Shown here: piece by piece, positions 16,328-24,363 of the stretch
Layout of the letters: every line of letters starts with the position of its first letter
Position numbering within the stretch: position 1 is the first letter of the stretch
Source of the DNA: PALSA-693 sp963834725
GTDB lineage: Bacteria; Actinomycetota; Acidimicrobiia; Acidimicrobiales; Palsa-688
Length of the DNA stretch: 64,000 bases
Direction of reading: 5' to 3'
NCBI GenBank assembly: GCA_963834725.1
Contig: CAWICN010000001.1
Span: 744,001 to 808,000 of the forward strand
The notes under the pieces: generated by a model
Told to the model about the DNA's origin: nothing
What the model saw: only the letters and a program-made list of their open reading frames with translations
Database searches by the model: none
Made by a program: the position numbers and the translations under genes

Positions 16328-16986
16328 TGCCCGGCTCCAGGCTCAGCCTGGCCTGGTACGCCGTGGCCCGGGGCGCGGTCGAAGGAGTCTGCCGGACGTA
16401 CTGGCGGGTCGAGATCCGCGGACGGGAGCACATCCCCCGGTCGGGGCCGTACGTGATCGCGCCCGTCCACCGCTCCAACATCGACACCCTTCTGGCCGGG
16501 TGCCTCACTCACCGTCGGATCCGTTTCATGGGCAAGGACAGCCTGTGGAAGCACCGGTGGAGCGCGGCCCTCTTGAGCTCGCTTGGCGGCTTCCCCGTTC
16601 ACCGGGGGACGCCGGACCGCGAAGCTCTCCGGGTCTGTGAGGAGGCGCTGCGAGGAGGCGAGCCGGTCGTCCTGTTCCCCGAGGGGACCCGCCAGTCCGG
16701 CCCCACGGTCCGGCCCCTCTTCGAGGGTGCCGCCTTCGTCGCCCTTCGAGCCGGCGTGCCCATTATCCCGGTCGGGATTGGCGGCAGCGAGTGGGCCATG
16801 CCGAGAGGCAGGAAGCGCATCCTGCCGGTCAAGGTGGCCATGGTGGTCGGTCCGCCGATCGATGTCCCGGACCGACCCTCCGGCGGGCGGGTGCCTCGTC
16901 GGGTCGTAGCCGAGCTTTCGGAGCGGCTGCACCTCGAGTTGCAGGCGCTGTTCGACGAGGCCCTGAAGACGGCCGGGCGCGGCTGA
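16327..16986 (+). CDS. plsC: 1-acyl-sn-glycerol-3-phosphate acyltransferase family protein
   Basis: 219 residues. The HX4D catalytic motif is HRSNID (residues 39-44) and the substrate motif is FPEGTR near residue 118. Both are in PlsC order, with VPIIPVGIGG as the third block. These membrane-associated enzymes acylate lysophosphatidate to phosphatidate. GTG 16327 overlaps the last base of the cmk stop. The cmk-plsC pairing is common in actinobacteria. It converges on ispH, 45 bp away. Acyl specificity cannot be inferred. Confidence 0.9.
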   Translation: MPGSRLSLAWYAVARGAVEGVCRTYWRVEIRGREHIPRSGPYVIAPVHRSNIDTLLAGCLTHRRIRFMGKDSLWKHRWSAALLSSLGGFPVHRGTPDREALRVCEEALRGGEPVVLFPEGTRQSGPTVRPLFEGAAFVALRAGVPIIPVGIGGSEWAMPRGRKRILPVKVAMVVGPPIDVPDRPSGGRVPRRVVAELSERLHLELQALFDEALKTAGRG

Positions 16987-17031
16987 AGCACTGAGTGGTC
17001 TGCTCCCTGGGTCCGTCCGGGACGGCGGCGG

Positions 17032-18081
17032 TCAGTGGGTGAGCTCGGCCAGCGCGTCCGAGGCCGACACGTCGCGGTCGTCGACCAACGGACTCTCGCC
17101 GGCGGTGGGATCCCCCCCGGGTGCCAGCCCGGCCACCGCCGCGGCCACGGCCAGGTGCCGGACGGCATCACGCAGTTCCCGCGGCAGCGGGAAGTACTGG
17201 TCCTCAGCCACGGCCCGGACCTCTTCCACGCCCTGCCTGGGCGCCAGGCGGCCGATGACCGCCTGCACCAGCTCCTCCGGTGCGGAGGCGCCGGCGATGA
17301 CACCGACGCACCCGTCCAGGTCGTCGGGCAGTTCAGTGGCCTCGTTGATCCGCAACACCCGCCGGCACCCGGCTGCCCACGCGGTGCGCTCCAGGGCCCG
17401 GGTGTTCGACGAATTGGCCGACCCGATGACGACCATCGCGTCACAGCGGGGGGCGATGGCCTTGAGCGCCGTCTGCCGGTTGGTGGTGGCGAAGCAGAGG
17501 TCCGACGTGCCCGGGACCCAGAGGTCCGGCCATCGATCCCTTGCCGCCCCGAGCAACTCCTCCCACTCGTTCATGGCGAGCGTGGTCTGAGCCAGGAACG
17601 CTACCGGCCCGTCCGGGTCCGGGAGAGCCTCGAGCTCATCCAGGCGCTCGACCCGGTGCACCGCGTCGGGGGCGACCGCCGCGGTCCCGATTGCCTCCTG
17701 GTGACCTTCATGGCCGACATAGACGATCGTGTAGCCCTTGCCGGCCCGCACCTTGACCTCGTGGTGCACCTTCTTCACGAGCGGGCACACCGCGTTGACC
17801 ACCGCTCCGCCCCGGGCCCGGGCCGCTTCCACCACGGCCGGTGGGGAGCCGTGGGCGGAGAGCATGAGCGGGGCGCCCTCGGGTACCTCGGCGACATCCT
17901 CGACGAACACCACGCCGAGCTGCCGGAACCGCTCGACGACCACCTGATTGTGGACGATCTCGTGGTAGCAGTACACCGGCGGTTCGAACACCCGCGTCAT
18001 CCATGCCAGGGCCTTGATCGCCATCTCGACGCCGGCGCAAAACCCCCGTGGCGCCGCCAGCAACACTCGCTCCACGTCCAC
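17032..18081 (-). CDS. ispH: 4-hydroxy-3-methylbut-2-enyl diphosphate reductase
   Basis: 349 residues. The three iron-sulfur cysteines are in PRGFCAGV, NAVCPLVKK and DLCFATTNRQ; HEIVHN and SAHGSPP are also present. IspH performs the last step of the MEP isoprenoid pathway. The open frame extends 156 bp further upstream, but that part is a translated tandem repeat. I chose GTG 18081, which begins MDVERVLLAAPRG as in the family. The 29-bp array directly upstream carries repeated -10-like TACCCT and GGAGGG words. Confidence 0.95.
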   Translation of the reverse strand: MDVERVLLAAPRGFCAGVEMAIKALAWMTRVFEPPVYCYHEIVHNQVVVERFRQLGVVFVEDVAEVPEGAPLMLSAHGSPPAVVEAARARGGAVVNAVCPLVKKVHHEVKVRAGKGYTIVYVGHEGHQEAIGTAAVAPDAVHRVERLDELEALPDPDGPVAFLAQTTLAMNEWEELLGAARDRWPDLWVPGTSDLCFATTNRQTALKAIAPRCDAMVVIGSANSSNTRALERTAWAAGCRRVLRINEATELPDDLDGCVGVIAGASAPEELVQAVIGRLAPRQGVEEVRAVAEDQYFPLPRELRDAVRHLAVAAAVAGLAPGGDPTAGESPLVDDRDVSASDALAELTH

Positions 18082-18226
18082 CCCTCCAGGGTACCGGCCT
18101 GCGCCGGGGGCCCTCCAGGGTACCGGCCTGCGCCGGGGGCCCTCCAGGGTACCGGCCTGCGCCGGGGGCCCTCCAGGGTACCGGCCTGCGCCGGGGGCCC
18201 TCCAGGGTACCGGCCTGCGCTCGGGG
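18082..18226. repeat. 29-bp tandem repeat array in the ispH promoter region
   Basis: Five copies starting at 18082, 18111, 18140, 18169 and 18198, each 29 bp, beginning CCCTCCAGGGTACCGG on the + strand; the last differs near its end. On the ispH strand every unit reads GGTACCCTGGAGGG. TACCCT fits a TANNNT -10 box, and in the first unit it lies six bases from the ispH GTG. The array occupies most of the gap between divergent ispH and the DUF512 gene, so it may be a multiplied promoter element. Confidence 0.92.
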
Positions 18227-18254
18227 CTTATCGCCACGCCCGACGGCCGGCCGG

Positions 18255-18260
18255 TATCCT
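18255..18260 (+). promoter_or_regulatory. -10 element of the DUF512 gene
   Basis: TATCCT, nine bases before ATG 18270. The same hexamer precedes gcvT. Confidence 0.5.
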
Positions 18261-18269
18261 GGTCGGGTT

Positions 18270-19622
18270 ATGTCGGCGCCCCGCGTGGTGGCGGTGGCCC
18301 CCGGGTCGCCCGCCGCCCGGGCCGGCCTCCAGCCAGGCGACGAGATCGTCGCCATGGACGGCCAGCTCCCCCGAGACATCATCGAGTACCAGTTGCTCGC
18401 CGATCAGGCCGAGCTCGAGCTCGACGTGCGCCGGGGGGGCCTGGAGCGCTCGGTGCGGCTGGTGCGGGAGGGCGCCGAGCCCCTGGGCATGGAACTCGAC
18501 GCGGCCCTGTTCGACCGGGTCAGGACATGTGACAACCATTGCGAGTTTTGTTTCATCCATCAGCTGCCCAAGGGACTGCGACGCAGCCTGTACACCCGCG
18601 ACGACGACTACCGGCTGTCGTTTCTGTACGGCAACTTCACCACCCTGACCCGGTTCACAGAGGCCGACCTGGAGCGGGTCGTGACCGAGGGCCTGTCACC
18701 CCTCTGGGTGAGCATCCACGCCACCGACCCCGACGTCCGGGCCCGCATGTTGCGGAACCGCCGCGGCGCCCTCAGCCTGCGCTGGCTACGGGCTCTGCTC
18801 GACCACGGCATCGAGGTGCACGGGCAGATCGTCGTCTGCCCCGGCGTCAACGACGGGCACATCCTCGACGACACCCTCGCCGGGGTCCTCGACCGTTATC
18901 CGGAGCTTTCGACCGTGGCCTGCGTTCCCCTCGGCGTGAGCCGGTTCAATGTGGAAGCGACCATGCGAGCACACACCCGGGCTGAAGCGGCCACGGTGAT
19001 CGATCTGGTTGAGGACTGGCAGGAAACCTTCCTGTCGGCGCTCAGGCGGCGCCTGGTCTACGCGGCCGACGAATACTACCTGCAAATCGGACGGTCTTTC
19101 CCCTCGTTGGCGACCTACGGCAGCATCGCCCAGCACGACAACGGGGTCGGTATGGCGCGGGCCTTCGAGGCGCGCTTTCACGGGGACCAGCAGGCACCGG
19201 CCGGCGGCCCGGGCGGTTTCTTCCAATCGGTCGACGGCGCGCCCGCCACCGGCTACCGGGCACCCCGGGCCCCGGGTACGGTCAGGCTGCGCCCCCGGGT
19301 GGGTGCGCCCATCACGGTGCTGACCAGCACCTACGGCGCTCAGGTGCTGCGGCCCCTCGTGTCCGAGGCCGCGCCGGAAGCCGAGGTGATGGCCGTCCCG
19401 AACGTTTTCTTCGGCGGCAACATCGGCGTGGCCGGCCTGCTGACCGGGGCCGATCTCACGGCCGTGCTGCGAGACGCACCGATGGGGCGGCGGTTCCTCG
19501 TCCCCGACGTGTGCCTCTCCGGTGGGCGCTTTCTCGACGGCCAGAGCCCCGAGGATCTACCCCGCCCGGTCGAGGTGGTGCCGGCGGATGGCGCGGCCCT
19601 CCGAGCCGCACTCTCCAGGTAA
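18270..19622 (+). CDS. DUF512 PDZ/radical-SAM family protein
   Basis: 450 residues. A short PDZ-like domain (APGSPAARAGLQPGDEIVAMDG) is followed by a radical-SAM-like segment with the cluster cysteines in CDNHCEFCFIHQLPKGLR (CxxxCxxC). The DUF512 C-terminal domain has PNVFFGGNIGVAGLLTG and VPDVCLSGGRFLDG. The family is widespread in actinobacteria, cyanobacteria and Firmicutes and lies almost always beside der, as here; its reaction is unknown. The long upstream open frame through the 29-bp repeats is rejected in favour of ATG 18270. Confidence 0.88.
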   Translation: MSAPRVVAVAPGSPAARAGLQPGDEIVAMDGQLPRDIIEYQLLADQAELELDVRRGGLERSVRLVREGAEPLGMELDAALFDRVRTCDNHCEFCFIHQLPKGLRRSLYTRDDDYRLSFLYGNFTTLTRFTEADLERVVTEGLSPLWVSIHATDPDVRARMLRNRRGALSLRWLRALLDHGIEVHGQIVVCPGVNDGHILDDTLAGVLDRYPELSTVACVPLGVSRFNVEATMRAHTRAEAATVIDLVEDWQETFLSALRRRLVYAADEYYLQIGRSFPSLATYGSIAQHDNGVGMARAFEARFHGDQQAPAGGPGGFFQSVDGAPATGYRAPRAPGTVRLRPRVGAPITVLTSTYGAQVLRPLVSEAAPEAEVMAVPNVFFGGNIGVAGLLTGADLTAVLRDAPMGRRFLVPDVCLSGGRFLDGQSPEDLPRPVEVVPADGAALRAALSR

Positions 19623-19635
19623 AAGAGGCGGCCCG

Positions 19636-20970
19636 GTGGCACCGTCGGGGGCGCGGCCGGTGGTGGCCGTCGTGGGCCGGCCGAACGTGGGGAAGAGCAC
19701 GCTCGTCAACCGCATCGTCGGGCGTCGCGAGGCCATCGTGGAGGAACGTCCCGGCGTCACCCGGGACCGGAAGGTGCTCGACGCCGAGTGGGCCGGTCGG
19801 GAGTTCCGCGTCGTGGATACCGGCGGCTGGTTGGCGGCCGGAGATGCCCTGGTTCGTTCGGTGAGCGCCCAGGCCGAACGGGCTATCTCGGAGGCGGCCG
19901 TCGTTCTCTTCGTCGTCGACACGACCGTCGGGATCACCGAGGATGACGCCCGGGTGGCCGCCCTGCTCCGCCGGCTGGGGCGTCCGACGCTGGTGGTCGC
20001 CAACAAGGTCGACGGTGACAGCCGCGACACCGACGCCTGGGTCTTCTCGCGGCTGGGCCTGGGCGATCCCGTCCCGGTCAGCGCCATGCACGGTCGGGGC
20101 ACCGGGGACCTGCTCGACGAGGCGGTGGCCCGGCTTCCCGCCGACCCGCTCCCGGATGCCGGCGGGACCGGGCCGGATGGCGAGACCGGGGCGGCGGGGT
20201 CGGGCGTTCCGTCCGTGGCGATCGTGGGACGTCCCAATGTCGGCAAGTCCACGCTCTTCAACCGGCTCATCGGGGACGAGCGCTCGGTGGTCCACGACCT
20301 GCCGGGCACCACCCGCGACAGCATCGACACCCTGGTGGCCACGCCGGAGGGCGACGTCAGGTTCGTCGACACGGCCGGAATGCGCCGGCGGGCGAAGGAA
20401 GCAGAAGGCCCTGAGTACTACTCGCTCGTGCGGGCCCTCCAGGCCCTGGATCGGGCCGACGCCGCCCTCCTTGTGATGGACGCCCCCGACGGCGTCACCC
20501 GTCAGGATCAGCGGCTGGCCGAGCGGGTGGACGCCGCCGGGCACCCGGTGGTGATCATCCTCAACAAGTGGGAGCTGCTCGACGCTGATCAGCGAGCCCG
20601 GGTGGTCGAGGACCTGGAGGACCGGCTCGCCTTCCTCGCCTACGCCCCGGTGCTCAAGGTCAGCGCCCGGACCGGGTTGGGGGTGCACCGCCTGTATCCC
20701 GCCCTGCGGACCTCGCTCGCAGCAGCCCAGCGCCGGGTGGCGACCGGGGAGCTCAACCGGGTCGTGGCTGAGGCCCAGGCCGCCCACCGCTCCCCGGGGG
20801 GACGGATCCTCTACGCCACCCAGGGGGGGACCGACCCACCCACCTTCACTCTGTTCGCGACCAAAACGGTCCCCGCGCCTTATTTGCGGTACCTGGAGCG
20901 AACCATCCGGGAGCACTTCGACCTCGGTCCGACCCCGCTGGTCCTACGGGTCCGGCGCCGGGCGACGTGA
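19636..20970 (+). CDS. der: Ribosome-assembly GTPase Der (EngA)
   Basis: 444 residues with two tandem G domains and a KH-like C-terminal domain. First P-loop GRPNVGKSTLVNR, second GRPNVGKSTLFNR. DTGGW and DTAGM are the G3 motifs; NKVD and NKWE are the G4 motifs. Der acts in 50S subunit assembly. GTG 19636 lies 13 bases after the DUF512 stop and gives MAPSGARPVVAVVGRP. The G domains are joined by a short Gly/Asp-rich linker. Confidence 0.95.
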   Translation: MAPSGARPVVAVVGRPNVGKSTLVNRIVGRREAIVEERPGVTRDRKVLDAEWAGREFRVVDTGGWLAAGDALVRSVSAQAERAISEAAVVLFVVDTTVGITEDDARVAALLRRLGRPTLVVANKVDGDSRDTDAWVFSRLGLGDPVPVSAMHGRGTGDLLDEAVARLPADPLPDAGGTGPDGETGAAGSGVPSVAIVGRPNVGKSTLFNRLIGDERSVVHDLPGTTRDSIDTLVATPEGDVRFVDTAGMRRRAKEAEGPEYYSLVRALQALDRADAALLVMDAPDGVTRQDQRLAERVDAAGHPVVIILNKWELLDADQRARVVEDLEDRLAFLAYAPVLKVSARTGLGVHRLYPALRTSLAAAQRRVATGELNRVVAEAQAAHRSPGGRILYATQGGTDPPTFTLFATKTVPAPYLRYLERTIREHFDLGPTPLVLRVRRRAT

Positions 20971-21014
20971 TCGGGACCCGGAATGGCCTGATACGAGTTC
21001 GGACAGCGGTCGAG

Positions 21015-21020
21015 TAGCGT
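21015..21020 (+). promoter_or_regulatory. -10 element of the SpoIIE-type phosphatase gene
   Basis: TAGCGT, seven bases before ATG 21028, predicting a leaderless transcript. Confidence 0.45.
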
Positions 21021-21027
21021 CTTGGGC

Positions 21028-22119
21028 ATGTTCACCCAGCCGTGGCTGGCGGCCGCGGCGGTGTTCTGTGCGATTGCGGCCGCCCTGTGGGGCCGGGCGG
21101 CCGCCCGTCTGGCCCGGGCGGCGCGCCGTATCGAGACGGAGACTGCGTCGTCGTCGCACGGCCGTGACGCGACCGAGCTGGCCCGGGCCGCGTTCGACAA
21201 GAACCTGCACACCGCTGTGCTCTACTCGGTGCTGACGGTCGGGTTCGCGGTGGCGTCGGTCTCCAAGTCCTCCTGGTACGAGCTGCCGCTGCTGCTGGTG
21301 AGCATCCCGGTCGTGGTCACGATCCGCTACGGCCCTCGTTTTTTCGACGAGGCCCGCCTGGCCGAAAACCGGGCCAGCCTGGAACGCCGGGCCGAGGAGG
21401 TCCTGGCCCAGGAGGATTTGGCCCCCCGCCGCTGGGCGGACCGCCTGGCCCCTGAGGTCCTCCCCCACATCGAAGGGTTCGAGCTCGGCCGGGTGTACGA
21501 ACCGGGCACCGGGATGATGGCCGGCGACTTCTACGACGTATTCCTCACCGCCAGCCACCGCATGGCGGTCGTCATCGGTGACGTGGCCGGCCACGGGATC
21601 GAGCCATCCATCACCGCCTTCCAGGTCAAGTACCTGCTCCGGACCTTCCTTCGCACTTATCGCGATCCGGCCCAGGCGCTGGAGGAGCTCAACCAGGTGC
21701 TGTCCACCAGCGGACGCCCCGAGGACCTGGTGTCGGTGTGCGTGGTGGTCTTCGATACCGAAGCGGGGTCGCTCCGGCACGCTTCGGCCGGTCATCCCGC
21801 GGCCTGGTTGTGGCAGGACTCCGAGATGAGAGCCTTGCGCTCCACGGGGCCGCTGTTGACCCTCGACCCCGACGCCGTGTATCTCTCCCGGGAGGTGCCG
21901 CTCACCCCCGGCGACGTCCTGCTGCTCTACACCGACGGGTTAGCCGAAGCCCGCTCCGGCGGACAGATCTTCGGCGAGGACCGCATTGCCGGCATTCTCC
22001 GCAGGGACCCCGGGCAGGACGCGACCATCCTGTGCAAGACACTGCTCGAAGCGGCACGGGACTTTGCCTCCGAACCACTGAACGATGACGTGGCCATCCT
22101 GGCCGTGCGGCGCATCTAA
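21028..22119 (+). CDS. Membrane-anchored PP2C-type (SpoIIE/RsbU) serine phosphatase
   Basis: 363 residues. One hydrophobic segment lies at the N-terminus (AAAVFCAIAAALW) and two more around residues 58-90. A charged linker then leads to a SpoIIE phosphatase domain with metal-binding aspartates in GMMAGDFYDVF and VVIGDVAGHGIEPS, plus YTDGLAEAR and NDDVAILAV at the end. Such phosphatases usually switch partner-switching anti-sigma pathways. No anti-sigma factor or antagonist gene is adjacent, so its target must be elsewhere. Confidence 0.88.
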   Translation: MFTQPWLAAAAVFCAIAAALWGRAAARLARAARRIETETASSSHGRDATELARAAFDKNLHTAVLYSVLTVGFAVASVSKSSWYELPLLLVSIPVVVTIRYGPRFFDEARLAENRASLERRAEEVLAQEDLAPRRWADRLAPEVLPHIEGFELGRVYEPGTGMMAGDFYDVFLTASHRMAVVIGDVAGHGIEPSITAFQVKYLLRTFLRTYRDPAQALEELNQVLSTSGRPEDLVSVCVVVFDTEAGSLRHASAGHPAAWLWQDSEMRALRSTGPLLTLDPDAVYLSREVPLTPGDVLLLYTDGLAEARSGGQIFGEDRIAGILRRDPGQDATILCKTLLEAARDFASEPLNDDVAILAVRRI

Positions 22120-22188
22120 GTGGTCCGAATCTCAACTGCGTTGAAGATTCCTCTCGCCCCCACTCCGCGAAAGGCCTGGTCCCACCGT

Positions 22189-22194
22189 TATTCT
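22189..22194 (+). promoter_or_regulatory. Probable -10 element of the small zinc-ribbon gene
   Basis: TATTCT about 38 bases before GTG 22232; AGGCAGGAAG at 22213-22222 may act as a ribosome-binding site. Confidence 0.35.
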
Positions 22195-22231
22195 GTATCA
22201 GGAATCACCGCTAGGCAGGAAGCGAGCGGCT

Positions 22232-22432
22232 GTGCCCTGGTGCGATGACTGCAGCAAGTTCTGGAATCCGCCCAACATGGTGGCGGGGGGCCGGTGCCCG
22301 ACCTGCGGCAAAGTGCTGGTGGCGCCGCGCAAGGGCGTGCCATGGCATTTCAAGCTGATGCTGATCGCGCTCGCCATCTACATGGTGTACCGCATCTACT
22401 GGCTGGCCGAGTGGCTGCCGAAGCACATGTGA
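22232..22432 (+). CDS. Small zinc-ribbon membrane protein
   Basis: 66 residues. The N-terminal half is a zinc ribbon, CDDC then CPTC (residues 4-7 and 22-25). The C-terminal half is one transmembrane helix (HFKLMLIALAIYMVYRIYWLA). Small proteins of this make-up occur in actinobacteria, often annotated as hypothetical. The ribbon would face the cytoplasm if the positive-inside rule holds (RKG before the helix). Function unknown. It begins at GTG. Confidence 0.75.
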   Translation: MPWCDDCSKFWNPPNMVAGGRCPTCGKVLVAPRKGVPWHFKLMLIALAIYMVYRIYWLAEWLPKHM

Positions 22433-22520
22433 GCTGGGCCCAACCAACTGGATAGATCGCCTCGGGGGGACGGCGTCCGGCCGCGTACCGAGGTGCGCGT
22501 AGTAGGCTTTTGGGGCCCAC

Positions 22521-22594
22521 CGGGCGGTGGCGCAGTTTGGTAGCGCACCAGACTGGGGGTCTGGGGGTCGCGAGTTCAAGTCTCGCCCGCCCGA
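22521..22594 (+). tRNA. tRNA-Pro (anticodon GGG)
   Basis: A full cloverleaf: acceptor arms CGGGCGG (22521-22527) and CCGCCCG (22587-22593) pair exactly. The D arm contains GCGC...GCGC, the anticodon stem is CCAGA/TCTGG, and the loop CTGGGGG gives anticodon GGG for CCC codons. The T arm is GCGAG/CTCGC around TTCAAGT. The CCA end is not encoded. No integrated element is visible beside it. Confidence 0.96.
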
Positions 22595-22598
22595 CGCT

Positions 22599-22624
22599 CT
22601 GACCAGCACTTATGTGCTGGTCAG
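22599..22624 (+). terminator. Hairpin after tRNA-Pro
   Basis: CTGACCAGCAC (22599-22609) and GTGCTGGTCAG (22614-22624) form a perfect 11-bp stem with a TTAT loop. Only a weak T-rich stretch (TGTCGTTTG) follows, so efficiency is uncertain. Confidence 0.7.
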
Positions 22625-22780
22625 TGTCGTTTGAGGGTGGCGCAAGCTCTTCAACGCGCCACACCGAGGGAAGAAGGGTGGGGGCTAGCTTCGGGGCAGC
22701 TGGTCGCCGCGCCGCCGCTCGGCCGGGTGTGAGGCCCCCGTCGAAGGCGAGGGATCAGGGCGAGCGCCGGGTCAGCTTCG
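22625..22780. other. Gene-free gap downstream of tRNA-Pro
   Basis: 156 bp between the tRNA hairpin and the end of the reverse nifU-like gene. I see no coding frame, RNA or repeat in it. Confidence 0.5.
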
Positions 22781-23098
22781 TCAGAACCTGGGGGTGTAAC
22801 CGCCGCGGCCCATGGCCGCGCTGGACTCCCAGTCGATCTCCTCGTCGACGCCTCCGAACACCTCGCTGACCCAGTCGAGCCGTTCGGTCAGGATCCGCTC
22901 GACGCCCGCCTGCAGGGTGGTGCTGCTGATCGCGCAGGAGCTGCACGAGCCCTGGAGCTGAACCTCGACAACGCCCGTCTCGACGTCGGCGCTGACGAGC
23001 ATCAGGTCGCCACCGTCGGACTGCACCGCCGGGCGGATCAGGTCGATCAACTCGGTGAGATCGGCGAGCCGTTCGGCTCTCTCTTCGTCAGTCAGCAT
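22781..23098 (-). CDS. NifU C-terminal domain iron-sulfur scaffold protein
   Basis: 105 residues. The single NifU-like domain has GGDLMLVSADVETGVVEVQLQG and the cluster-binding CxxC in GSCSSCAISS, ending IDWESSAAMGRGGYTPRF. It resembles NfuA-type carriers that deliver Fe-S clusters. The frame is open for another 68 codons upstream, through an 18-bp repeat. I chose ATG 23098 because GGAGGT (23106-23111) is seven bases before it; ATG 23104 is too close to that site. Confidence 0.87.
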   Translation of the reverse strand: MLTDEERAERLADLTELIDLIRPAVQSDGGDLMLVSADVETGVVEVQLQGSCSSCAISSTTLQAGVERILTERLDWVSEVFGGVDEEIDWESSAAMGRGGYTPRF

Positions 23099-23156
23099 CG
23101 GCATACCTCCGGCTTCCATTCTGCCAGGTGAGTCGGCGCTTCCTGTCGGCAATCGG

Positions 23157-23239
23157 GCGGGTTCGACACGATTGGCCTGGTCGACACGGTAGGCCTGGTC
23201 GACACGTCCGGCCTGGGTTGGCCTGGTCGACACGATTGG
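23157..23239. repeat. 18-bp tandem repeat array between nifU-like and 23268 genes
   Basis: Units start at about 23157, 23175, 23193, 23211 (truncated to 10 bp) and 23221. The common core is GCCTGGTCGACACG with a variable 4-base end. Each full core holds a GTCGAC palindrome. It lies in the divergent promoter region and is open in the NifU frame (RVDQA units), but is more likely untranslated. Confidence 0.85.
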
Positions 23240-23267
23240 ACAGGGCGGCGCCGATACTCTTCCCGCC

Positions 23268-23648
23268 ATGACCTCCCCGGTGGCCCCCCGAGTGGCCGCC
23301 AACGCCGGCGACCCGAGATCGGCCGCACGCCGGCGGCGGGGCTACTGGATCCCCGGCGTGATCGCCCTGGTGGTGCTCCTCGGAATCGGGCTGGGATTCG
23401 GTGCCGGTGACCTCAACCACCGGGGCCCGACCACCCTGGCCGGTCCCCAGATCGCCCAGGACCTCGCTCAGGCCATCCAGGCCAAGGAGGCCACCCCGAC
23501 CCCTCCAACCGTGCACTGCCCGGACTCCGAGCCGGCCCGGGCCGGACTGCGATTTGCCTGCGCCGTCACCCAGGCCGGCGCCACCCGCGCCGTCGATGTG
23601 ACGGAGACCAACGGGCGCGGCGGGCTGTCCTGGCATTTCGGGACCTGA
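23268..23648 (+). CDS. Single-pass membrane protein, DUF4333-like
   Basis: 126 residues. A short Arg-rich cytoplasmic start is followed by one transmembrane helix (WIPGVIALVVLLGIGLGFG, residues 27-45) and an outer domain of about 75 residues. That domain has two cysteines in VHCPDSEPARAGLRFACAV, the spacing seen in DUF4333 domains of actinobacterial lipoproteins and secreted proteins. TACTCT at 23255-23260 is a good -10 box seven bases before the ATG. Short 22-23-bp repeats begin at its last codons and run past the stop to about 23696. Confidence 0.65.
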   Translation: MTSPVAPRVAANAGDPRSAARRRRGYWIPGVIALVVLLGIGLGFGAGDLNHRGPTTLAGPQIAQDLAQAIQAKEATPTPPTVHCPDSEPARAGLRFACAVTQAGATRAVDVTETNGRGGLSWHFGT

Positions 23649-23696
23649 TGGCCTGGCATTCCGGGACTGACGGCCGGCCACTCGGGGACTGACGGC
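23631..23696 (+). repeat. Degenerate 22-23-bp tandem repeats across the end of the DUF4333-like gene
   Basis: Three imperfect units with the pattern TGGCATTYCGGGAC-TGA-GGCC start at about 23631, 23654 and 23676. The first contains the gene's last codons and stop; the others are downstream copies. Confidence 0.6.
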
Positions 23697-23739
23697 CAGG
23701 CCGCCGGGTCGACTTCCGGAGCCGGCATGCGGACACTCC

Positions 23740-23745
23740 TAGACT
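23740..23745 (+). promoter_or_regulatory. -10 element of the CDP-alcohol phosphatidyltransferase gene
   Basis: TAGACT, six bases before ATG 23752; predicted leaderless. Confidence 0.45.
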
Positions 23746-23751
23746 TCCAGC

Positions 23752-24363
23752 ATGGGCGCGAATGCTCGGCGAGGCGAAGACCGCATCCTTACGGTGCCAA
23801 ACGCCCTGACCCTGATTCGCCTGCTGTGCATCCCGCTGTTCATCTGGCTGCTGGTCCTGCCGAAGCGGTCCGGTTGGGTCGCCGCCGTCGTCGTGCTTGC
23901 CGTTCTCGGGGTGACCGACGGCGTTGACGGCTATGTAGCCCGCCACTTCGATCAGGTTTCGAGGGTAGGCAAGGTGCTCGACCCCATCGCCGACCGCCTC
24001 CTCCTGGGGGTGGCGGCCGTCGCCATCGTCGTGGCCGGAGCGATCCCCTTCGGCGTCGCGATCGCGGCGTTGAGCCGCGAAGCGGTGGTGGCGGCGGGCT
24101 TTCTGGCGGTGGCGCTCGCCGGGGGCCGTCGGGTCGAGGTCCAGTGGGCTGGCAAAGCCGCCACGTTCGGACTCATGTGTGCCCTGCCCCTCTTCCTCCT
24201 CGGCCATGCCCACGAGTCCTGGCACCAGCTGGCCGAGATCGGGGCGTGGATCGCGGTGATCCCGGCGTTGGCGCTCGGCTGGTATGCAGCCATCGCCTAC
24301 ATCCCGATGGCGCGAGCCGCGCTGTCTGATGATCGAGGTCCGCGCCAGGAGGTTGCGCCATGA
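23752..24363 (+). CDS. CDP-alcohol phosphatidyltransferase family protein
   Basis: 203 residues and about five membrane segments. The family signature DGVDGYVARHFDQVSRVGKV, followed by LDPIADR, fits D-x2-DG-x2-AR-x8-9-G-x3-D-x3-D. Enzymes of this group attach glycerol phosphate, inositol phosphate or another head group to CDP-diacylglycerol. NALTLIRLLCIPLFIW near the N-terminus resembles phosphatidylglycerophosphate synthase (PgsA). Exact substrate is uncertain. Its stop overlaps the next start by ATGA, so it is coupled to the sugar nucleotidyltransferase fusion. Confidence 0.85.
   Translation: MGANARRGEDRILTVPNALTLIRLLCIPLFIWLLVLPKRSGWVAAVVVLAVLGVTDGVDGYVARHFDQVSRVGKVLDPIADRLLLGVAAVAIVVAGAIPFGVAIAALSREAVVAAGFLAVALAGGRRVEVQWAGKAATFGLMCALPLFLLGHAHESWHQLAEIGAWIAVIPALALGWYAAIAYIPMARAALSDDRGPRQEVAP

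Noticed and set aside
18082..18237. 52-residue N-terminal extension of IspH
   Set aside because: It consists only of the translated 29-bp repeat, and IspH proteins begin at VERVLLAAPRG-like sequence.
22521..22594. tRNA-Pro as attachment site of an integrated element
   Set aside because: No duplicated tRNA end, integrase or foreign genes next to it; the only tyrosine recombinase is 14 kb away and of Xer type.
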